A stretch of 64,000 bases of DNA from Oenococcus sp. UCMA 16435 (GCA_004010835.2 CP030868.2:558001-622000); one strand, 5' to 3'. Positions 43,362 to 53,351 are shown, counted from the stretch's first letter. The notes: a model not told the origin generated them from the sequence alone. Numbers and translations: made by a program.

Positions 43362-43931
43362 TCAGATCTCCCCATAAACAAAATTATTTTCAGCATCTTT
43401 AAGCAATGGATGCTTTAAATCTTTATCCGACATAATCGCATGTTCAACATTAGTTGGCCATTGGATACCTACGTCAGGGTCGTCAAAAGCAATTCCGCGA
43501 TCAGCTTCCGGAGCATAATATCCATCAACCTTGTAAACAAAATTAACGTTTGGAGTCAGAGTTACAAAGCCATGAGCAAAACCTTTCGGTACTAATAATT
43601 GACGATGGTTATACTCGGAAAGAATATATCCTTCCCATTTTCCATATGTTGGCGAACCCTTGCGCATATCAACCAAACAGTCCCAAACGACACCGGTAAC
43701 AACCCGAACAATTTTCGTTTGGGTGTGGGGAGCCAATTGATAGTGCATGCCTCTTAAAACGCCCGCTTCAGCTGAAAGAGATTGATTATCTTGTGTAAAA
43801 TCAAATTTCAAACCAAGTTTTTCAAACTTTTCCTTTGTCCAGGTTTCCGTAAAAAAACCTCTTTTATCACCAAAAACTTCAGTTTCAATTAACTTAACAT
43901 CCTGTAAACTCGTATCAATTAGTTTAACCAT
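43362..43931 (-). CDS. rfbC: dTDP-4-dehydrorhamnose 3,5-epimerase
   Basis: 189 residues, cupin fold. RGMHYQ, and PKGFAHGFVTL with catalytic His residues. Third step of dTDP-L-rhamnose synthesis; starts directly after rfbA. Confidence 0.97.
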   Translation of the reverse strand: MVKLIDTSLQDVKLIETEVFGDKRGFFTETWTKEKFEKLGLKFDFTQDNQSLSAEAGVLRGMHYQLAPHTQTKIVRVVTGVVWDCLVDMRKGSPTYGKWEGYILSEYNHRQLLVPKGFAHGFVTLTPNVNFVYKVDGYYAPEADRGIAFDDPDVGIQWPTNVEHAIMSDKDLKHPLLKDAENNFVYGEI

Positions 43932-44807
43932 TCATTTATTCTCCTCATCGGCAATCCGCAAAAGATAGCGTCCGTAATCATTCTTTTTCAAAGATTGGGC
44001 TAGATCGCGCAACTGCTTACTATTTATATAACCCATTCGAAAAGCGATTTCTTCAAGTGCAGCAACCTTTAAATTCTGCTGTTTTTCAATCGTAGCGATA
44101 AAATTGGCTGCATCCAATAAGGAATCGTGCGTTCCGGTATCAAGCCAGGCAAAGCCACGTCCCATGACCTGCACTTCCAAATTACCCTGACGCAAATATT
44201 CGGCATTAATATCGGAAATCTCAATTTCGCCGCGGCTGGAGGGTTTGATCCCCTTGGCAATTTCAACGACATTGTTGTCATAGAAATAAAGCCCCGTAAT
44301 AGCATAGTGCGACTTTGGCTTTTCCGGTTTTTCAACAATCGAAAGCGCATGGCCTTTTGAATCAAAGTCAACGACACCAAAACGCTCAGGGTCTTTCACT
44401 CGATAGCCAAAGACGGTAGCACCACTCTTTTTTGCTGCCGTTGTCCGCAACAATTTCGTCAGTCCGGCTCCGTAATAAATGTTATCGCCAAGAACCAGAG
44501 CAACATTATCATTGCCGATAAAATCAGCTCCGAGAATAAATGCTTCGGCCAAACCATTTGGTTTTTCTTGAACTTTATATGAAATATTCAAGCCTATTTG
44601 CGATCCATCGCCAAACAACCCTTTAAACTGATCAACAAACTCCGGAGCACTAATTAGGAGAATATCTTGGATACCGGCCAACATCAAAACCGACATCGGA
44701 TAATAAATCATCGGTTTATCGTAAATCGGTACCAACTGCTTACTGGTGGCTTTTGTAATCGGATAAAGTCGAGTACCGCTGCCACCCGCTAAAATAATAC
44801 CTTTCAT
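43932..44807 (-). CDS. rfbA: Glucose-1-phosphate thymidylyltransferase
   Basis: First, feedback-inhibited step of the pathway. 291 residues; N-terminal [22 protein letters not shown] signature, VLGDNIYYG. First gene of rfbACB, no other gene in the 180 bases upstream. Confidence 0.97.
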   Translation of the reverse strand: MKGIILAGGSGTRLYPITKATSKQLVPIYDKPMIYYPMSVLMLAGIQDILLISAPEFVDQFKGLFGDGSQIGLNISYKVQEKPNGLAEAFILGADFIGNDNVALVLGDNIYYGAGLTKLLRTTAAKKSGATVFGYRVKDPERFGVVDFDSKGHALSIVEKPEKPKSHYAITGLYFYDNNVVEIAKGIKPSSRGEIEISDINAEYLRQGNLEVQVMGRGFAWLDTGTHDSLLDAANFIATIEKQQNLKVAALEEIAFRMGYINSKQLRDLAQSLKKNDYGRYLLRIADEENK

Positions 44808-44987
44808 AAAATTCCTTTCATTTGTCTAACAATAATCAGTATACTAACTTTTTACGATATATTGGCATTTATGAGTAAATTATAAACAAAATGAAATTTT
44901 AATTTCTTAATTTATCATGTTTTGAGAAAATGTAAATGATAATATTAAATTGGTTTTTAAATTTATTGAATTTTGGAAAAATAGGAT

Positions 44988-46220
44988 ATGCCATATAAAA
45001 CACTAAAAACAATTGCCTACGAAGCACACCACGATAAAAAAACGATCGAAACAGAATATGAACGCCGAATTCATAACTACGGCGTTTTTAAAAGTGGCCT
45101 TTATCCTTATTTGATTGACCACCAGGAGTTGTCACAGGACCATCGTGAATTATTCGTCACCCCTTTAAGAGAGATAGCGATTGCCTGTGAAAGAATCGAA
45201 TACAATTCTGCCGAATTAAAATCCAGGTTAAAGCAATTACCCCCGATTGCCAGAGATTTGTATTTAAAAAGATCCTTAATCAATGAAATCATTTCGAGCA
45301 ATCGTTTGTCAGGAACCAAAATTCAAACAACAGAAGTCAAATTGGCACTTAATTCGATTAAAAAAAGCAATAATGAGGAAGTTCGTTTTGCTTCGATGAC
45401 AAAAATGTATGAAAAAATTCTTGAGGGCGACTTCCAAAGAATTGAAAGCTTTGTCGACCTTCGAAAAATATATAATCAGCTTCTTTTCGGTCTGATCGAA
45501 AAAGAACAGCTATTGGGTGAAACATTCTTTCGTAATCGAACCGCCTCGATCGAAAACGATCAGCAAAAGATTATTTTTCAGCTTCCTGGTAATGAAGCGG
45601 ATTTAGAACAGCGGCTTAATGCCTGGTTGAAATTTATTTCCGACAAAAATATTCCTTTTATGATTAAAGGACTGTTGGCGCATGGTTATTTTGAAAATAT
45701 TCATCCTTTTTATGATGGAAACGGACGGACGAGCCGTTACATTCTTTCTCTTTACCTGGCCAGAAAATTGGATGTTATTAGCGGTCTAAATATCGCACAG
45801 GCAATTTACGAAAACCAAGGAAACTACGAAAAAGCTTTACTCGCGCTCAGCGATCAGGGAAACTATGCCGAAGGAAGTTTCTTTGTTAATGATTTGCTTT
45901 CAATGATCGAAGACAGGCAGCGTGCTGTCATTGAGGATTTTGATGTAAGTATTAAGCAATTATCCCGGGCCAACAAAAAAATCCAGCAAATTTATCAAAT
46001 AAATTCACCAGAATATTTTGTCTTAAATCTTTTGTTACAATCGAAAATATTTACCGATAGTCAAGAAGACGGCCTACTTGATCGCGAAATCGTCGAGATT
46101 TCAGAAAACAGTAAACATTCCAAACGTGCAATAAACCTATCGATCAAATCTTTAGAGCAAAAAAAACAAATCCTTACCCTAAAGAAAAATCCGTTTCAGC
46201 ATTTGATAAATATAAATTAA
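44988..46220 (+). CDS. fic: Fic-domain protein with altered inhibitory motif
   Basis: 410 residues. Complete Fic motif HPFYDGNGRTSR at about 240-251, so transfer of AMP or another nucleotide to a target protein is expected. The family inhibitory helix SSxIEGT at about residue 105 reads SSNRLSGT, so the glutamate that blocks ATP binding seems replaced by Ser. C-terminal winged-helix-like part (ISENSKHSKRAINLSIKSLE). AGGAT is just before the ATG. No antitoxin-like gene next to it. Its end meets the convergent glycosyltransferase. Confidence 0.9.
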   Translation: MPYKTLKTIAYEAHHDKKTIETEYERRIHNYGVFKSGLYPYLIDHQELSQDHRELFVTPLREIAIACERIEYNSAELKSRLKQLPPIARDLYLKRSLINEIISSNRLSGTKIQTTEVKLALNSIKKSNNEEVRFASMTKMYEKILEGDFQRIESFVDLRKIYNQLLFGLIEKEQLLGETFFRNRTASIENDQQKIIFQLPGNEADLEQRLNAWLKFISDKNIPFMIKGLLAHGYFENIHPFYDGNGRTSRYILSLYLARKLDVISGLNIAQAIYENQGNYEKALLALSDQGNYAEGSFFVNDLLSMIEDRQRAVIEDFDVSIKQLSRANKKIQQIYQINSPEYFVLNLLLQSKIFTDSQEDGLLDREIVEISENSKHSKRAINLSIKSLEQKKQILTLKKNPFQHLININ

Positions 46221-46234
46221 AATCAAACCCGGAC

Positions 46235-46388
46235 TTAGTAAAAAGATCGATTTCGTCAGCAATCACTTTCTCTAATTTCTGCTGTGCCTGCTCTGAAAAA
46301 CGGGAACCGGATTAGCTAAAAGATCGATTTCGTCAGCAATCACTTTCTCTAATTTCTGCTGTGCCTGCTCTGAAAAACGGGAATAGGA
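46235..46388. repeat. 77-bp tandem duplication
   Basis: Two copies with 77-bp period; 66 bp are identical (46241-46306 and 46318-46383). It covers the 3' end of the glycosyltransferase gene. Confidence 0.95.
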
Positions 46389-47180
46389 ATAATTATGTAA
46401 GAGAAAGTTCTGGATTGATTTTAGAAAGACAATATAATTCGGTCCTTCCTCAGGCAAACCAACAAAAAGACTACGATTATTCTTTCTAACTGTTTGCCAA
46501 GTACTATCCAAATGAGCGCGATGAACCATCAGTGGCTGGCATACGTGATAAAGAGACTCACGCATCAATCCCGCCAGCCAGGTTGCCTGATCATGAGCCT
46601 GGTCCAAACCGTTTGAATCGGATCTGATTCCCGCAAAAACCTCTTCGAGCGGTCCAATAATTGATTTTCGAAAGGCCATAGAACAGCCATCGCGACGAAT
46701 AATCAGATTGTGCAGATCGGGAATAACCTGACATACGTCTCCGTCATCGATTTCATCAATTTCATCTTTTGGAAGAATCTTTTGGTCGACCGGCAGAAAG
46801 CTGTAATCAGATACCAAAACTTCTATATCGTCGTGCAAAGAAAAACACTTCATTGATTCGGAAATTTTGTTTTCATTCCAAAGATCGTCCTGATCGGAAA
46901 AGAAGACAACATCCGTATCGGTTTGGTCAACCATATCCATAAAGTTGTCGCGCCAATCTTTTCTTTTTGAATTAACCTTAAAATCCCAGCTATCCTGTAG
47001 ATTGTGTTCAAAAATAAAGTTCTTGACAATTGTCTCCGTATCATCGGTTGAACAATCATCTCGAATAATTACTTTTGTCGGTCTAAGTTTCTGATTAGCG
47101 ATCGATTCAAGCTGATCGTAAATATATTTCGACCCGTTGAATGCCGCCATAATCACTGTTGATGTTAATTTCATAACCAC
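46272..47180 (-). CDS. Family 2 glycosyltransferase, altered C terminus
   Basis: Likely rhamnosyl- or related transferase for surface polysaccharide. 302 residues; STVIMAAFNGSKYIYDQL N terminus, RDDCSTDDTE, FFSDQDDLW (DxD equivalent), and a later HDQATWLAGL segment. Paralogue of the next gene. The last ten residues (PVFQSRHSRN) come from the second copy of a 77-bp repeat read out of frame, so the C terminus is new. Cytoplasmic, without membrane segment. Confidence 0.9.
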   Translation of the reverse strand: MVMKLTSTVIMAAFNGSKYIYDQLESIANQKLRPTKVIIRDDCSTDDTETIVKNFIFEHNLQDSWDFKVNSKRKDWRDNFMDMVDQTDTDVVFFSDQDDLWNENKISESMKCFSLHDDIEVLVSDYSFLPVDQKILPKDEIDEIDDGDVCQVIPDLHNLIIRRDGCSMAFRKSIIGPLEEVFAGIRSDSNGLDQAHDQATWLAGLMRESLYHVCQPLMVHRAHLDSTWQTVRKNNRSLFVGLPEEGPNYIVFLKSIQNFLLHNYSYSRFSEQAQQKLEKVIADEIDLLANPVPVFQSRHSRN

Positions 47181-47301
47181 CCCCTGATTTTAATTGTAAT
47201 TTTTTCTGACAAAAGCACAAATCAGGGTTAAGTTTATGTACTTACTAAAAATAGATCGTACTAAAATATGTATCGGTCGAAAGGACTGCCAAAACCAATA
47301 A

Positions 47302-48174
47302 TTAAGACAGCTCATCAACGGAAAAACTACGAATTTTATTTTCGATTTCCTCTTGAAAATTCTGATGCAAAAAATAAGGATAAGATTGGTTATCGGCAAA
47401 AAATTTCTCGACTGCTTTTAAGTAAATGATAAAATTCAGGTTCTCCTTTGATACACCGTAAAAGTGACTTTTATGCTGCTTTTTTTCCATTTGCCAAGTA
47501 CTGTCGGGGTGAATTCTTCTAATAAACAAAGGCTGGTGAAGATGATAAAGCGATCCGCGAGCAACTGCCGCCAACCAGGCAGCTTGGTCGTGGGTCTGAG
47601 CAACCGCGTTAAAGTCGACTTTTACCTTACGAAAAATTTCCATTGTTGAATCGATAATCGATTTTCTCAAAGCCATTCCACATCCAGGGCGGTAAACAGC
47701 TAAATTGGTCAGTGTCAAATCAACTTTATACAATTCACTGGAAACAAGTGTCTCTTCAAGCTGGCGAACAATTAGTAGATTTTGCTCTTTTGGAATGATG
47801 ACATAATCGGAAACAAGCACTTCCATTTGATCTTCACCTTCAAAACTAGCCAAGGTAGCAGCCACTTTGTTTTCCTGCCAAATATCATCTTGATCACTAT
47901 AAAAAATAATGTCCGTTCGAGCTTCGCTCAACATAGAAATGAAATTTTCCCGCCAGCCTTTTCTTTTTCGATTGACTTGAAAATCCCAGCTGCTTTTCAA
48001 ATTGTTGTCATCAATAAAATGATTAACAATTTCAGCCGTATCATCGGTTGATTGATCGTCACGAATAACAACTTTAGTTGGTAAAACACTTTGATTAAGA
48101 ATTGATTGGAGCTGATCATGGATATACTTGGAGCCATTGAACGTTGCCATGATCACCGTGGACGTTAATAACAT
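47302..48174 (-). CDS. Family 2 glycosyltransferase
   Basis: 290 residues, closely similar in sequence and length to the previous gene (STVIMATFNGSKYIHDQL, RDDQSTDDTAEI, YSDQDDIW, HDQAAWLAAV), so the pair arose by gene duplication. Probably uses dTDP-rhamnose made by the rfb genes nearby, but donor and acceptor are inference. A cre-like site lies about 20 bases upstream of the ATG. Confidence 0.9.
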   Translation of the reverse strand: MLLTSTVIMATFNGSKYIHDQLQSILNQSVLPTKVVIRDDQSTDDTAEIVNHFIDDNNLKSSWDFQVNRKRKGWRENFISMLSEARTDIIFYSDQDDIWQENKVAATLASFEGEDQMEVLVSDYVIIPKEQNLLIVRQLEETLVSSELYKVDLTLTNLAVYRPGCGMALRKSIIDSTMEIFRKVKVDFNAVAQTHDQAAWLAAVARGSLYHLHQPLFIRRIHPDSTWQMEKKQHKSHFYGVSKENLNFIIYLKAVEKFFADNQSYPYFLHQNFQEEIENKIRSFSVDELS

Positions 48175-48195
48175 ACATCACCTCTTGTTTCTATT

Positions 48196-48209
48196 GTAAA
48201 GCGTTTTCA
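48196..48209. promoter_or_regulatory. Possible cre (CcpA) site
   Basis: GTAAAGCGTTTTCA, 12 of 14 positions of the cre consensus, between the glycosyltransferase start and its expected promoter. Confidence 0.35.
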
Positions 48210-48350
48210 CAAATTCTGCTTGAGAAGACAATCTGCATAAAATAAATTAGCTTCGTTAATTCAACAGTTATAGTTTTAACTTCGCGAAACAACATAGTTA
48301 TATCGAAAAAAATATCTTAGTAATATAATTTAAATCATAAAGGAGAATAA

Positions 48351-48872
48351 ATGAATATGAGCTTAAATTTGGGCGCCGGTGACTTAACAAAAGCTACCAA
48401 ATCAAACTATGATTTGGTAGTCGAGAAGACAAGCATTCTGGTTCAATTTAAGGAAGCTGCTTATACAGGAGAAGGAAACAACAATCTACTCATATTAAAA
48501 ACATCTTTTAGTAATCTTAGTTTTGATGACAAAATTGTCGATGGCATTGAAATTATGATTGGTAAAAATATAAAAAAACAGGAAGCTAAATTTTCCGGAA
48601 TCAAATCAGCAGCTTACGAAGCACTGATAGATTTCGGGGAAGAAAAAAAGAAAACCTCGATTCTGCCGATAGTCGTAAAAGCCAGGGAAACAAAAACTGT
48701 CTTCCTTATTTTCGAAAGAGCCAACGGATTAGACGAGTGGCCAAGAAAAGCAAGCCACTACTATTTTCTTGTATCGGTTGACTACAAAAAATATAAGAAA
48801 GCTTATTTGAAACTTCAGGAAGATCCGATCAGCCTTAAAGAATTTAAAAGAAGAGAAGGACTGGTTATCTAA
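48351..48872 (+). CDS. Hypothetical protein
   Basis: 173 residues, no signal peptide, no membrane segment. I do not recognise a family. Alternating hydrophobic pattern in the middle suggests a beta-sandwich, with a lysine-rich C-terminal helix. AAGGAG ribosome binding site and a strong terminator show it is a single-gene unit. Confidence 0.7.
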   Translation: MNMSLNLGAGDLTKATKSNYDLVVEKTSILVQFKEAAYTGEGNNNLLILKTSFSNLSFDDKIVDGIEIMIGKNIKKQEAKFSGIKSAAYEALIDFGEEKKKTSILPIVVKARETKTVFLIFERANGLDEWPRKASHYYFLVSVDYKKYKKAYLKLQEDPISLKEFKRREGLVI

Positions 48873-48883
48873 TTTAATCTAAT

Positions 48884-48913
48884 AAAAAAGCGTTTCAGAA
48901 GAAACGCTTTTTT
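48884..48913 (+). terminator. Terminator of the hypothetical gene
   Basis: AAAAAAGCGTTTC agaa GAAACGCTTTTTT; perfect stem with T-run. Confidence 0.92.
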
Positions 48914-48994
48914 ATTATTTAAATTTTAAATTTTGGATTTTGAATAAAACCAGAAACCGACACAAAATAATTTATAACCCTCAATTGACTAAAT

Positions 48995-49090
48995 TTATTC
49001 TTTTTTAAGAACCCTCTTCCTCGCTAAATAAATCGAATTAATTTTCTTAAACACAGCTCTCGTAAAGAATAAAACAGCTACCGTAATCAT
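48995..49090 (-). CDS. Candidate 31-residue membrane-associated peptide
   Basis: A short frame starting MITVAVLFFTRAVF and ending with a basic tail KRVLKKE. The ATG has GAGGGG six bases upstream, the best ribosome binding site in this gap, and the N-terminal half is hydrophobic. Upstream lies the AraC gene end. Could be a small membrane peptide, or chance. No family known to me. Confidence 0.35.
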   Translation of the reverse strand: MITVAVLFFTRAVFKKINSIYLARKRVLKKE

Positions 49091-49170
49091 ATCTGTCCCC
49101 TCATTGCAGAGAACATCATAATTCATAAAATAAGCAAAAAATATAAAGAAAGAACAGAAACGTATAAAAA

Positions 49171-50307
49171 TTATTTTTTGTCAAAAAGCTCATGGCGGTA
49201 TTTTTTTGGAGTAACGCCTGTCACCGAGTGAAAGATTTTAACAAAGTAGCTTTTATCAACAAAGGACAAATAATTGGAAATTTCCTGCAGACTTTTTTTA
49301 TTGTCGGCAAGCATCTTTTTGGCCAGTTCGATTTTTTTATTATTGACATATTGTTTAACAGTTACGCCATATCTATTCTTAAAGATTGGATTAAGAGCTT
49401 GCTTGGAAATATTCCCCCTATCAGCAATCTCGCGTAAAGTAAGTTTTTTTTCAAGATTCCCATCAATATAATTTCGGCAAATAAAAGCAACACCAGAACC
49501 ATCTTCCCGATTATGGTTCTTTAACGCATCAAAATATACCCAAGTAATTTTCTTGATTTCACTGTAAAAACTGACAATTTGCTGCTGGTATACCTTGTTG
49601 ATAAGTTCCATCCTGATTTTGGCAGATTCATTTAGCGACAAACCTGAATCGATCGAATGATCGGCCATACTACAAATAAAAGAGATCAACAATTCTTTTA
49701 AATAATTCTGATCGGCTGGAACGATAACCTGATTTTTCTGATGCTGGTAATCCGGAAAAAGAGATTTTAATTCATTCATATTTTTAATGACATTCTTTTG
49801 ATCCAAAGCCTGCAAACTGTCGGCAATTTGTTCTTGGTAAAAAAAGAAAAGCGATTCTTTGGAATCCTTTTTAAAATTCAGGTTTTCAGCCTGTTCCAAA
49901 AACTGTTCCTGCTCAAGCCAGTAAGCCATAACTTGGTTAGCCGGTGCTTTCTTTTGTGCATAAAGAGAAAAAACAAGTTCAGCAAGTTGACCAACATCAG
50001 CAATTGAACGGGCATTGCTTTGAGACTTATCACTAAATTCTCTTTGAATATATTCGTTTGGAACAAGCAGTAAATGAGTTCCCGAGCTAATTGGTATCTC
50101 AATCATGACTCTTCCAACTCCGCGAATCAGAACATAATTACCAAGGTTTGCCAGTCTAAAGACTCGTTGAAGGTCGTCTTTCCCAATGGCCGGAAGAACA
50201 AATTTATTAGGGTCGAATAAAAAATTGAGCCCGTTCTTTTTTACAAAAAATATTTCCTGATCGGAAATATCGCTGAAAAACTTTAGTTGTCGATTGGATT
50301 CATTCAT
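49171..50307 (-). CDS. AraC-family transcriptional regulator
   Basis: C-terminal AraC helix-turn-helix pair: LTLREIADRGNISKQALNPIFKNRYG and LQEISNYLSFVDKSYFVKIFHSVTGVTPKKYR. The N-terminal 270 residues are a sensor domain I do not recognise. I take ATG 50307; a TTG at 50346 would add 13 residues. Divergent from the ugp operon, so probably its regulator. Confidence 0.88.
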   Translation of the reverse strand: MNESNRQLKFFSDISDQEIFFVKKNGLNFLFDPNKFVLPAIGKDDLQRVFRLANLGNYVLIRGVGRVMIEIPISSGTHLLLVPNEYIQREFSDKSQSNARSIADVGQLAELVFSLYAQKKAPANQVMAYWLEQEQFLEQAENLNFKKDSKESLFFFYQEQIADSLQALDQKNVIKNMNELKSLFPDYQHQKNQVIVPADQNYLKELLISFICSMADHSIDSGLSLNESAKIRMELINKVYQQQIVSFYSEIKKITWVYFDALKNHNREDGSGVAFICRNYIDGNLEKKLTLREIADRGNISKQALNPIFKNRYGVTVKQYVNNKKIELAKKMLADNKKSLQEISNYLSFVDKSYFVKIFHSVTGVTPKKYRHELFDKK

Positions 50308-50484
50308 CTCGCAGACAGAAGGTAGAAACAAAACAACTTTATACAAATTAATTATAACGTTACATAAATAAAAGCATTCAATTGCTAAGATACGACCGTT
50401 TATAAAAAAGAATGGAGATGATCAATTCTTAAAAAATCAGTTGGGATTCAAAATCGCAAATAAGGGAATTTACGGAGAACTACT

Positions 50485-51561
50485 TTGTCAATCGAATTTA
50501 AGAATATTACGAAAACTTATGATCAAGAGCCGGTACTAGAAGGCATCAATGCGGAAATTGAAAACGGCGAATTCTTTGCCGTCGTCGGACCATCTGGGTG
50601 TGGAAAAAGTACACTTTTAAGAATGTTGGCAGGTCTGATTGATATAACGGACGGAATTATAAAAATAAATGGAAAACAGGTCAACGGCCTTGCAGCCAAA
50701 GAGAGAAATCTAACAATGGTTTTTCAGGACTATGCACTTTTTCCCTTTCTCAATGTCGAGGACAATATCGCTTTTGGATTAAAAGCCAGAAAAATGCCTG
50801 AAGAAGAAATCAAGCAAAGAGTTACTCATGCTCTGGAAATGGTTGATCTTTCAGATTATAAAGAAAGAAAACCAAGAGATTTATCCGGAGGCCAAAGACA
50901 AAGAGTCGCATTGGCCCGAGCAATTGCCAGTGATGCCAAAATATGTTTGATGGATGAACCTTTGTCCAACCTGGATGCTCAATTAAGAGTCAAAATGCGT
51001 TCTGAGATTCGCGATTTACAACAAAAATTGGGTTTAACGCTTATTTATGTCACCCATGATCAAATCGAAGCAATGACAATGGCCGATCATATCATGGTTT
51101 TAAACGATAAACACGTTCAACAAATCGATACGCCGCTGGGAATTTATAATCAACCGGCTAATGAATTTGTCGCTAATTTTTTTGGTTCCCCACAGATCAA
51201 CATTCTTTCGGGAAATTATCAGTCTAATAATAAAGAGATTACGATCGATAAATATTTAAAAATCAAGGTCAATAAAAAACTCGATAAGACAAATTACGTT
51301 GTTGGAATTCGACCGAATCAATTAGATTTTAAAGTGATTAATAACTTAAATGAAGGAAATGCAGTCGTAAAAGATGTTTCCAATTTGGGCTCGCAAACAA
51401 TTGTATCGGTCCTGTTGGATAATGGCCAAACAATCAGAATCGTAAAAGAAAATCAGCTATCAATTGGGCACGGAGAAAGAGTGAAGGTTACATCAAAAGG
51501 TGATGCTTTTGTTTTCGATCCCGAAAAAAGAAATCTGGCTGCCATCAGCTTGGGAGCTTGA
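50485..51561 (+). CDS. ugpC: ABC transporter ATP-binding protein, UgpC/MsmK type
   Basis: 358 residues. Walker A GPSGCGKST, signature LSGGQRQRVALARAIA, Walker B CLMDEPLSNLD, and C-terminal TOBE/OB regulatory domain. First gene of a six-gene operon. The start is TTG 50485 with CGGAGA 8 bases upstream. Downstream genes point to glycerophosphodiester or glycerol-3-phosphate uptake. Confidence 0.9.
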   Translation: MSIEFKNITKTYDQEPVLEGINAEIENGEFFAVVGPSGCGKSTLLRMLAGLIDITDGIIKINGKQVNGLAAKERNLTMVFQDYALFPFLNVEDNIAFGLKARKMPEEEIKQRVTHALEMVDLSDYKERKPRDLSGGQRQRVALARAIASDAKICLMDEPLSNLDAQLRVKMRSEIRDLQQKLGLTLIYVTHDQIEAMTMADHIMVLNDKHVQQIDTPLGIYNQPANEFVANFFGSPQINILSGNYQSNNKEITIDKYLKIKVNKKLDKTNYVVGIRPNQLDFKVINNLNEGNAVVKDVSNLGSQTIVSVLLDNGQTIRIVKENQLSIGHGERVKVTSKGDAFVFDPEKRNLAAISLGA

Positions 51562-51564
51562 TCG

Positions 51565-52521
51565 ATGGAAGAAGAGAAGAATTTACTCGACACAAAAAAA
51601 CAAAATATCCTCGAGAATTCAAAAAATTCGATATTAGCAAATAAAATCAGTGTCAAAAAAAATGATAAATTTTATGCGCTACTGTTTTTGGGGCCATCGC
51701 TCCTCCTACTAACCCTTTTTATTTTTTATCCAATGCTGAAAACACTTTATTTAAGTCTGTTTCTCACCAATGGAAATGGACAAAATACGGTTTTCGTTGG
51801 ATTGCAAAATTATATTTCTCTTTTAACATCCAGTACCTATCTCGCAAGTTTGCTGGCAACTTTCGTTTATGTCTTCAGCATTTCCGTCTTGACGATTCTT
51901 TTGGGGCTTTTGCTTGCAAGTACGGCCAGCAAAAATATCAGAGGATCAGGATTCTTTCGAACAATTTTTTCTTCGACAATGGGTGTTTCGATATCGGTTT
52001 CCGCGATCTTTTGGTTATTTATCTTCAATCCTTCAATTGGAATTTTGAACCAGATCGCAGCCTTTCTTCACCTGCCGATTTTAAACTGGTCGACTGATCC
52101 GAACCTGGCAATGATTTCGGTAATAATTTCAACCGTCTGGATGAATTTGGGTTTCGCATTCCTGGTACTTTTCAGTGCTTTTGAATCTTTGCCATTAAGT
52201 CTTTACGAGGAAACCGCCATTGAAGGAGCCAGCCCTGCATATCGTTTTATGCATGTGACGATTCCACTAATCTCGCCAACCCTTTTCTTTGTTTCCATTA
52301 TTACGCTAATCGAATCATTCAAAAGTTTCGGTCTAATTGATCTAATGACAGCAGGTGGTCCTAATAATGCGACCAACCTACTTGTTTATCAAATTTATCA
52401 AGATGCTTTTTTAAATGGTAATTATTCGCAAGCCAGCGCTGAATCAGTAATCTTAACGATTATTATTGCTGTCTTAACCTTTGTTCAATTTAAATATCTG
52501 GAAAAGAAGGTCAACTATTAA
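51565..52521 (+). CDS. ugpA: ABC transporter permease, UgpA type
   Basis: 318 residues with six membrane segments; EAA loop YEETAIEGASPAYRFMHVTIPLISP. About 55 N-terminal charged residues precede the first membrane segment. Three bases after ugpC. Confidence 0.9.
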   Translation: MEEEKNLLDTKKQNILENSKNSILANKISVKKNDKFYALLFLGPSLLLLTLFIFYPMLKTLYLSLFLTNGNGQNTVFVGLQNYISLLTSSTYLASLLATFVYVFSISVLTILLGLLLASTASKNIRGSGFFRTIFSSTMGVSISVSAIFWLFIFNPSIGILNQIAAFLHLPILNWSTDPNLAMISVIISTVWMNLGFAFLVLFSAFESLPLSLYEETAIEGASPAYRFMHVTIPLISPTLFFVSIITLIESFKSFGLIDLMTAGGPNNATNLLVYQIYQDAFLNGNYSQASAESVILTIIIAVLTFVQFKYLEKKVNY

Positions 52522-53351
52522 TGGAAAATATAAATCAGTGGACCGGCAGCAAAAAAGCTTGGCACTATCTGCTGCTGATTATTTTGTCGCTCATAATCCT
52601 TGGCCCTTTTATAATCGGCCTTTGGACAAGCCTTCTGCCCACTGCCGATATTTCAAGTGGGAAACTTTTTATCGATAACATTTCGTTAGACAATTATTGG
52701 GCAGCTTTAACGCAAACGCCGATAATTCGTTATTTATTCAACAGTTTGTTCATCTCGATTTTAACAATGGTTTGTCAGGTATTCTTCTGTTCACTTGCAG
52801 CTTACGCTTTCGTTTTTATTGATTTCAAGCACCGTAATTTTTATTTTTACCTGGTCCTTTCAACCATGATGCTGCCATTTGAAGCGGAAGTAATCCCGAA
52901 CTTTCAAACAATCAAATCATTGGGACTACTGAACAGTTATTTGGGAATGGTCGTCCCTTTTATGACGTCGGCTTTTGGAATTTTCATGCTGCGGCAGTCT
53001 TTTATGCAAATGCCCTACGAATTAAAAGAAGCAGCCGATGTCGAAGGATTAAATCACTGGCAATTTTACTTAAAAGGTGCTCTGCCCTACAGCAAATTAA
53101 GTGTTTACACCTTAGCAGCCTATAGTTTTCTTTCTGCCTGGAACCAATATCTCTGGCCACTATTAACGACTTTCAGCGATGATTATCGACCAGTTCAAGT
53201 CGGCCTGCGGGAACTGCAGTCCCAGGAAACTTTCAATAACTGGGGAATGATTCAAGCAAGTGCAGCAATCATTGTGATTCCGACCCTGATCGTCCTTTAT
53301 TTTGGTCAACATTATTTTAAATCCGGTCTTAATGAAGGTGCCGTCAAATGA
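52521..53351 (+). CDS. ugpE: ABC transporter permease, UgpE type
   Basis: 276 residues, six membrane segments; EAA loop ELKEAADVEGLNHWQFYLKGALP. Overlaps ugpA stop (TAATG). Confidence 0.9.
   Translation: MENINQWTGSKKAWHYLLLIILSLIILGPFIIGLWTSLLPTADISSGKLFIDNISLDNYWAALTQTPIIRYLFNSLFISILTMVCQVFFCSLAAYAFVFIDFKHRNFYFYLVLSTMMLPFEAEVIPNFQTIKSLGLLNSYLGMVVPFMTSAFGIFMLRQSFMQMPYELKEAADVEGLNHWQFYLKGALPYSKLSVYTLAAYSFLSAWNQYLWPLLTTFSDDYRPVQVGLRELQSQETFNNWGMIQASAAIIVIPTLIVLYFGQHYFKSGLNEGAVK

Noticed and set aside
46241..46383. CRISPR-like direct repeats
   Set aside because: Only two copies, no unique spacers of constant size, located within coding sequence; it is a simple tandem duplication.
44988..48174. 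Phage or IS element around the Fic and glycosyltransferase genes
   Set aside because: No transposase, integrase, terminal repeats or target duplications seen.
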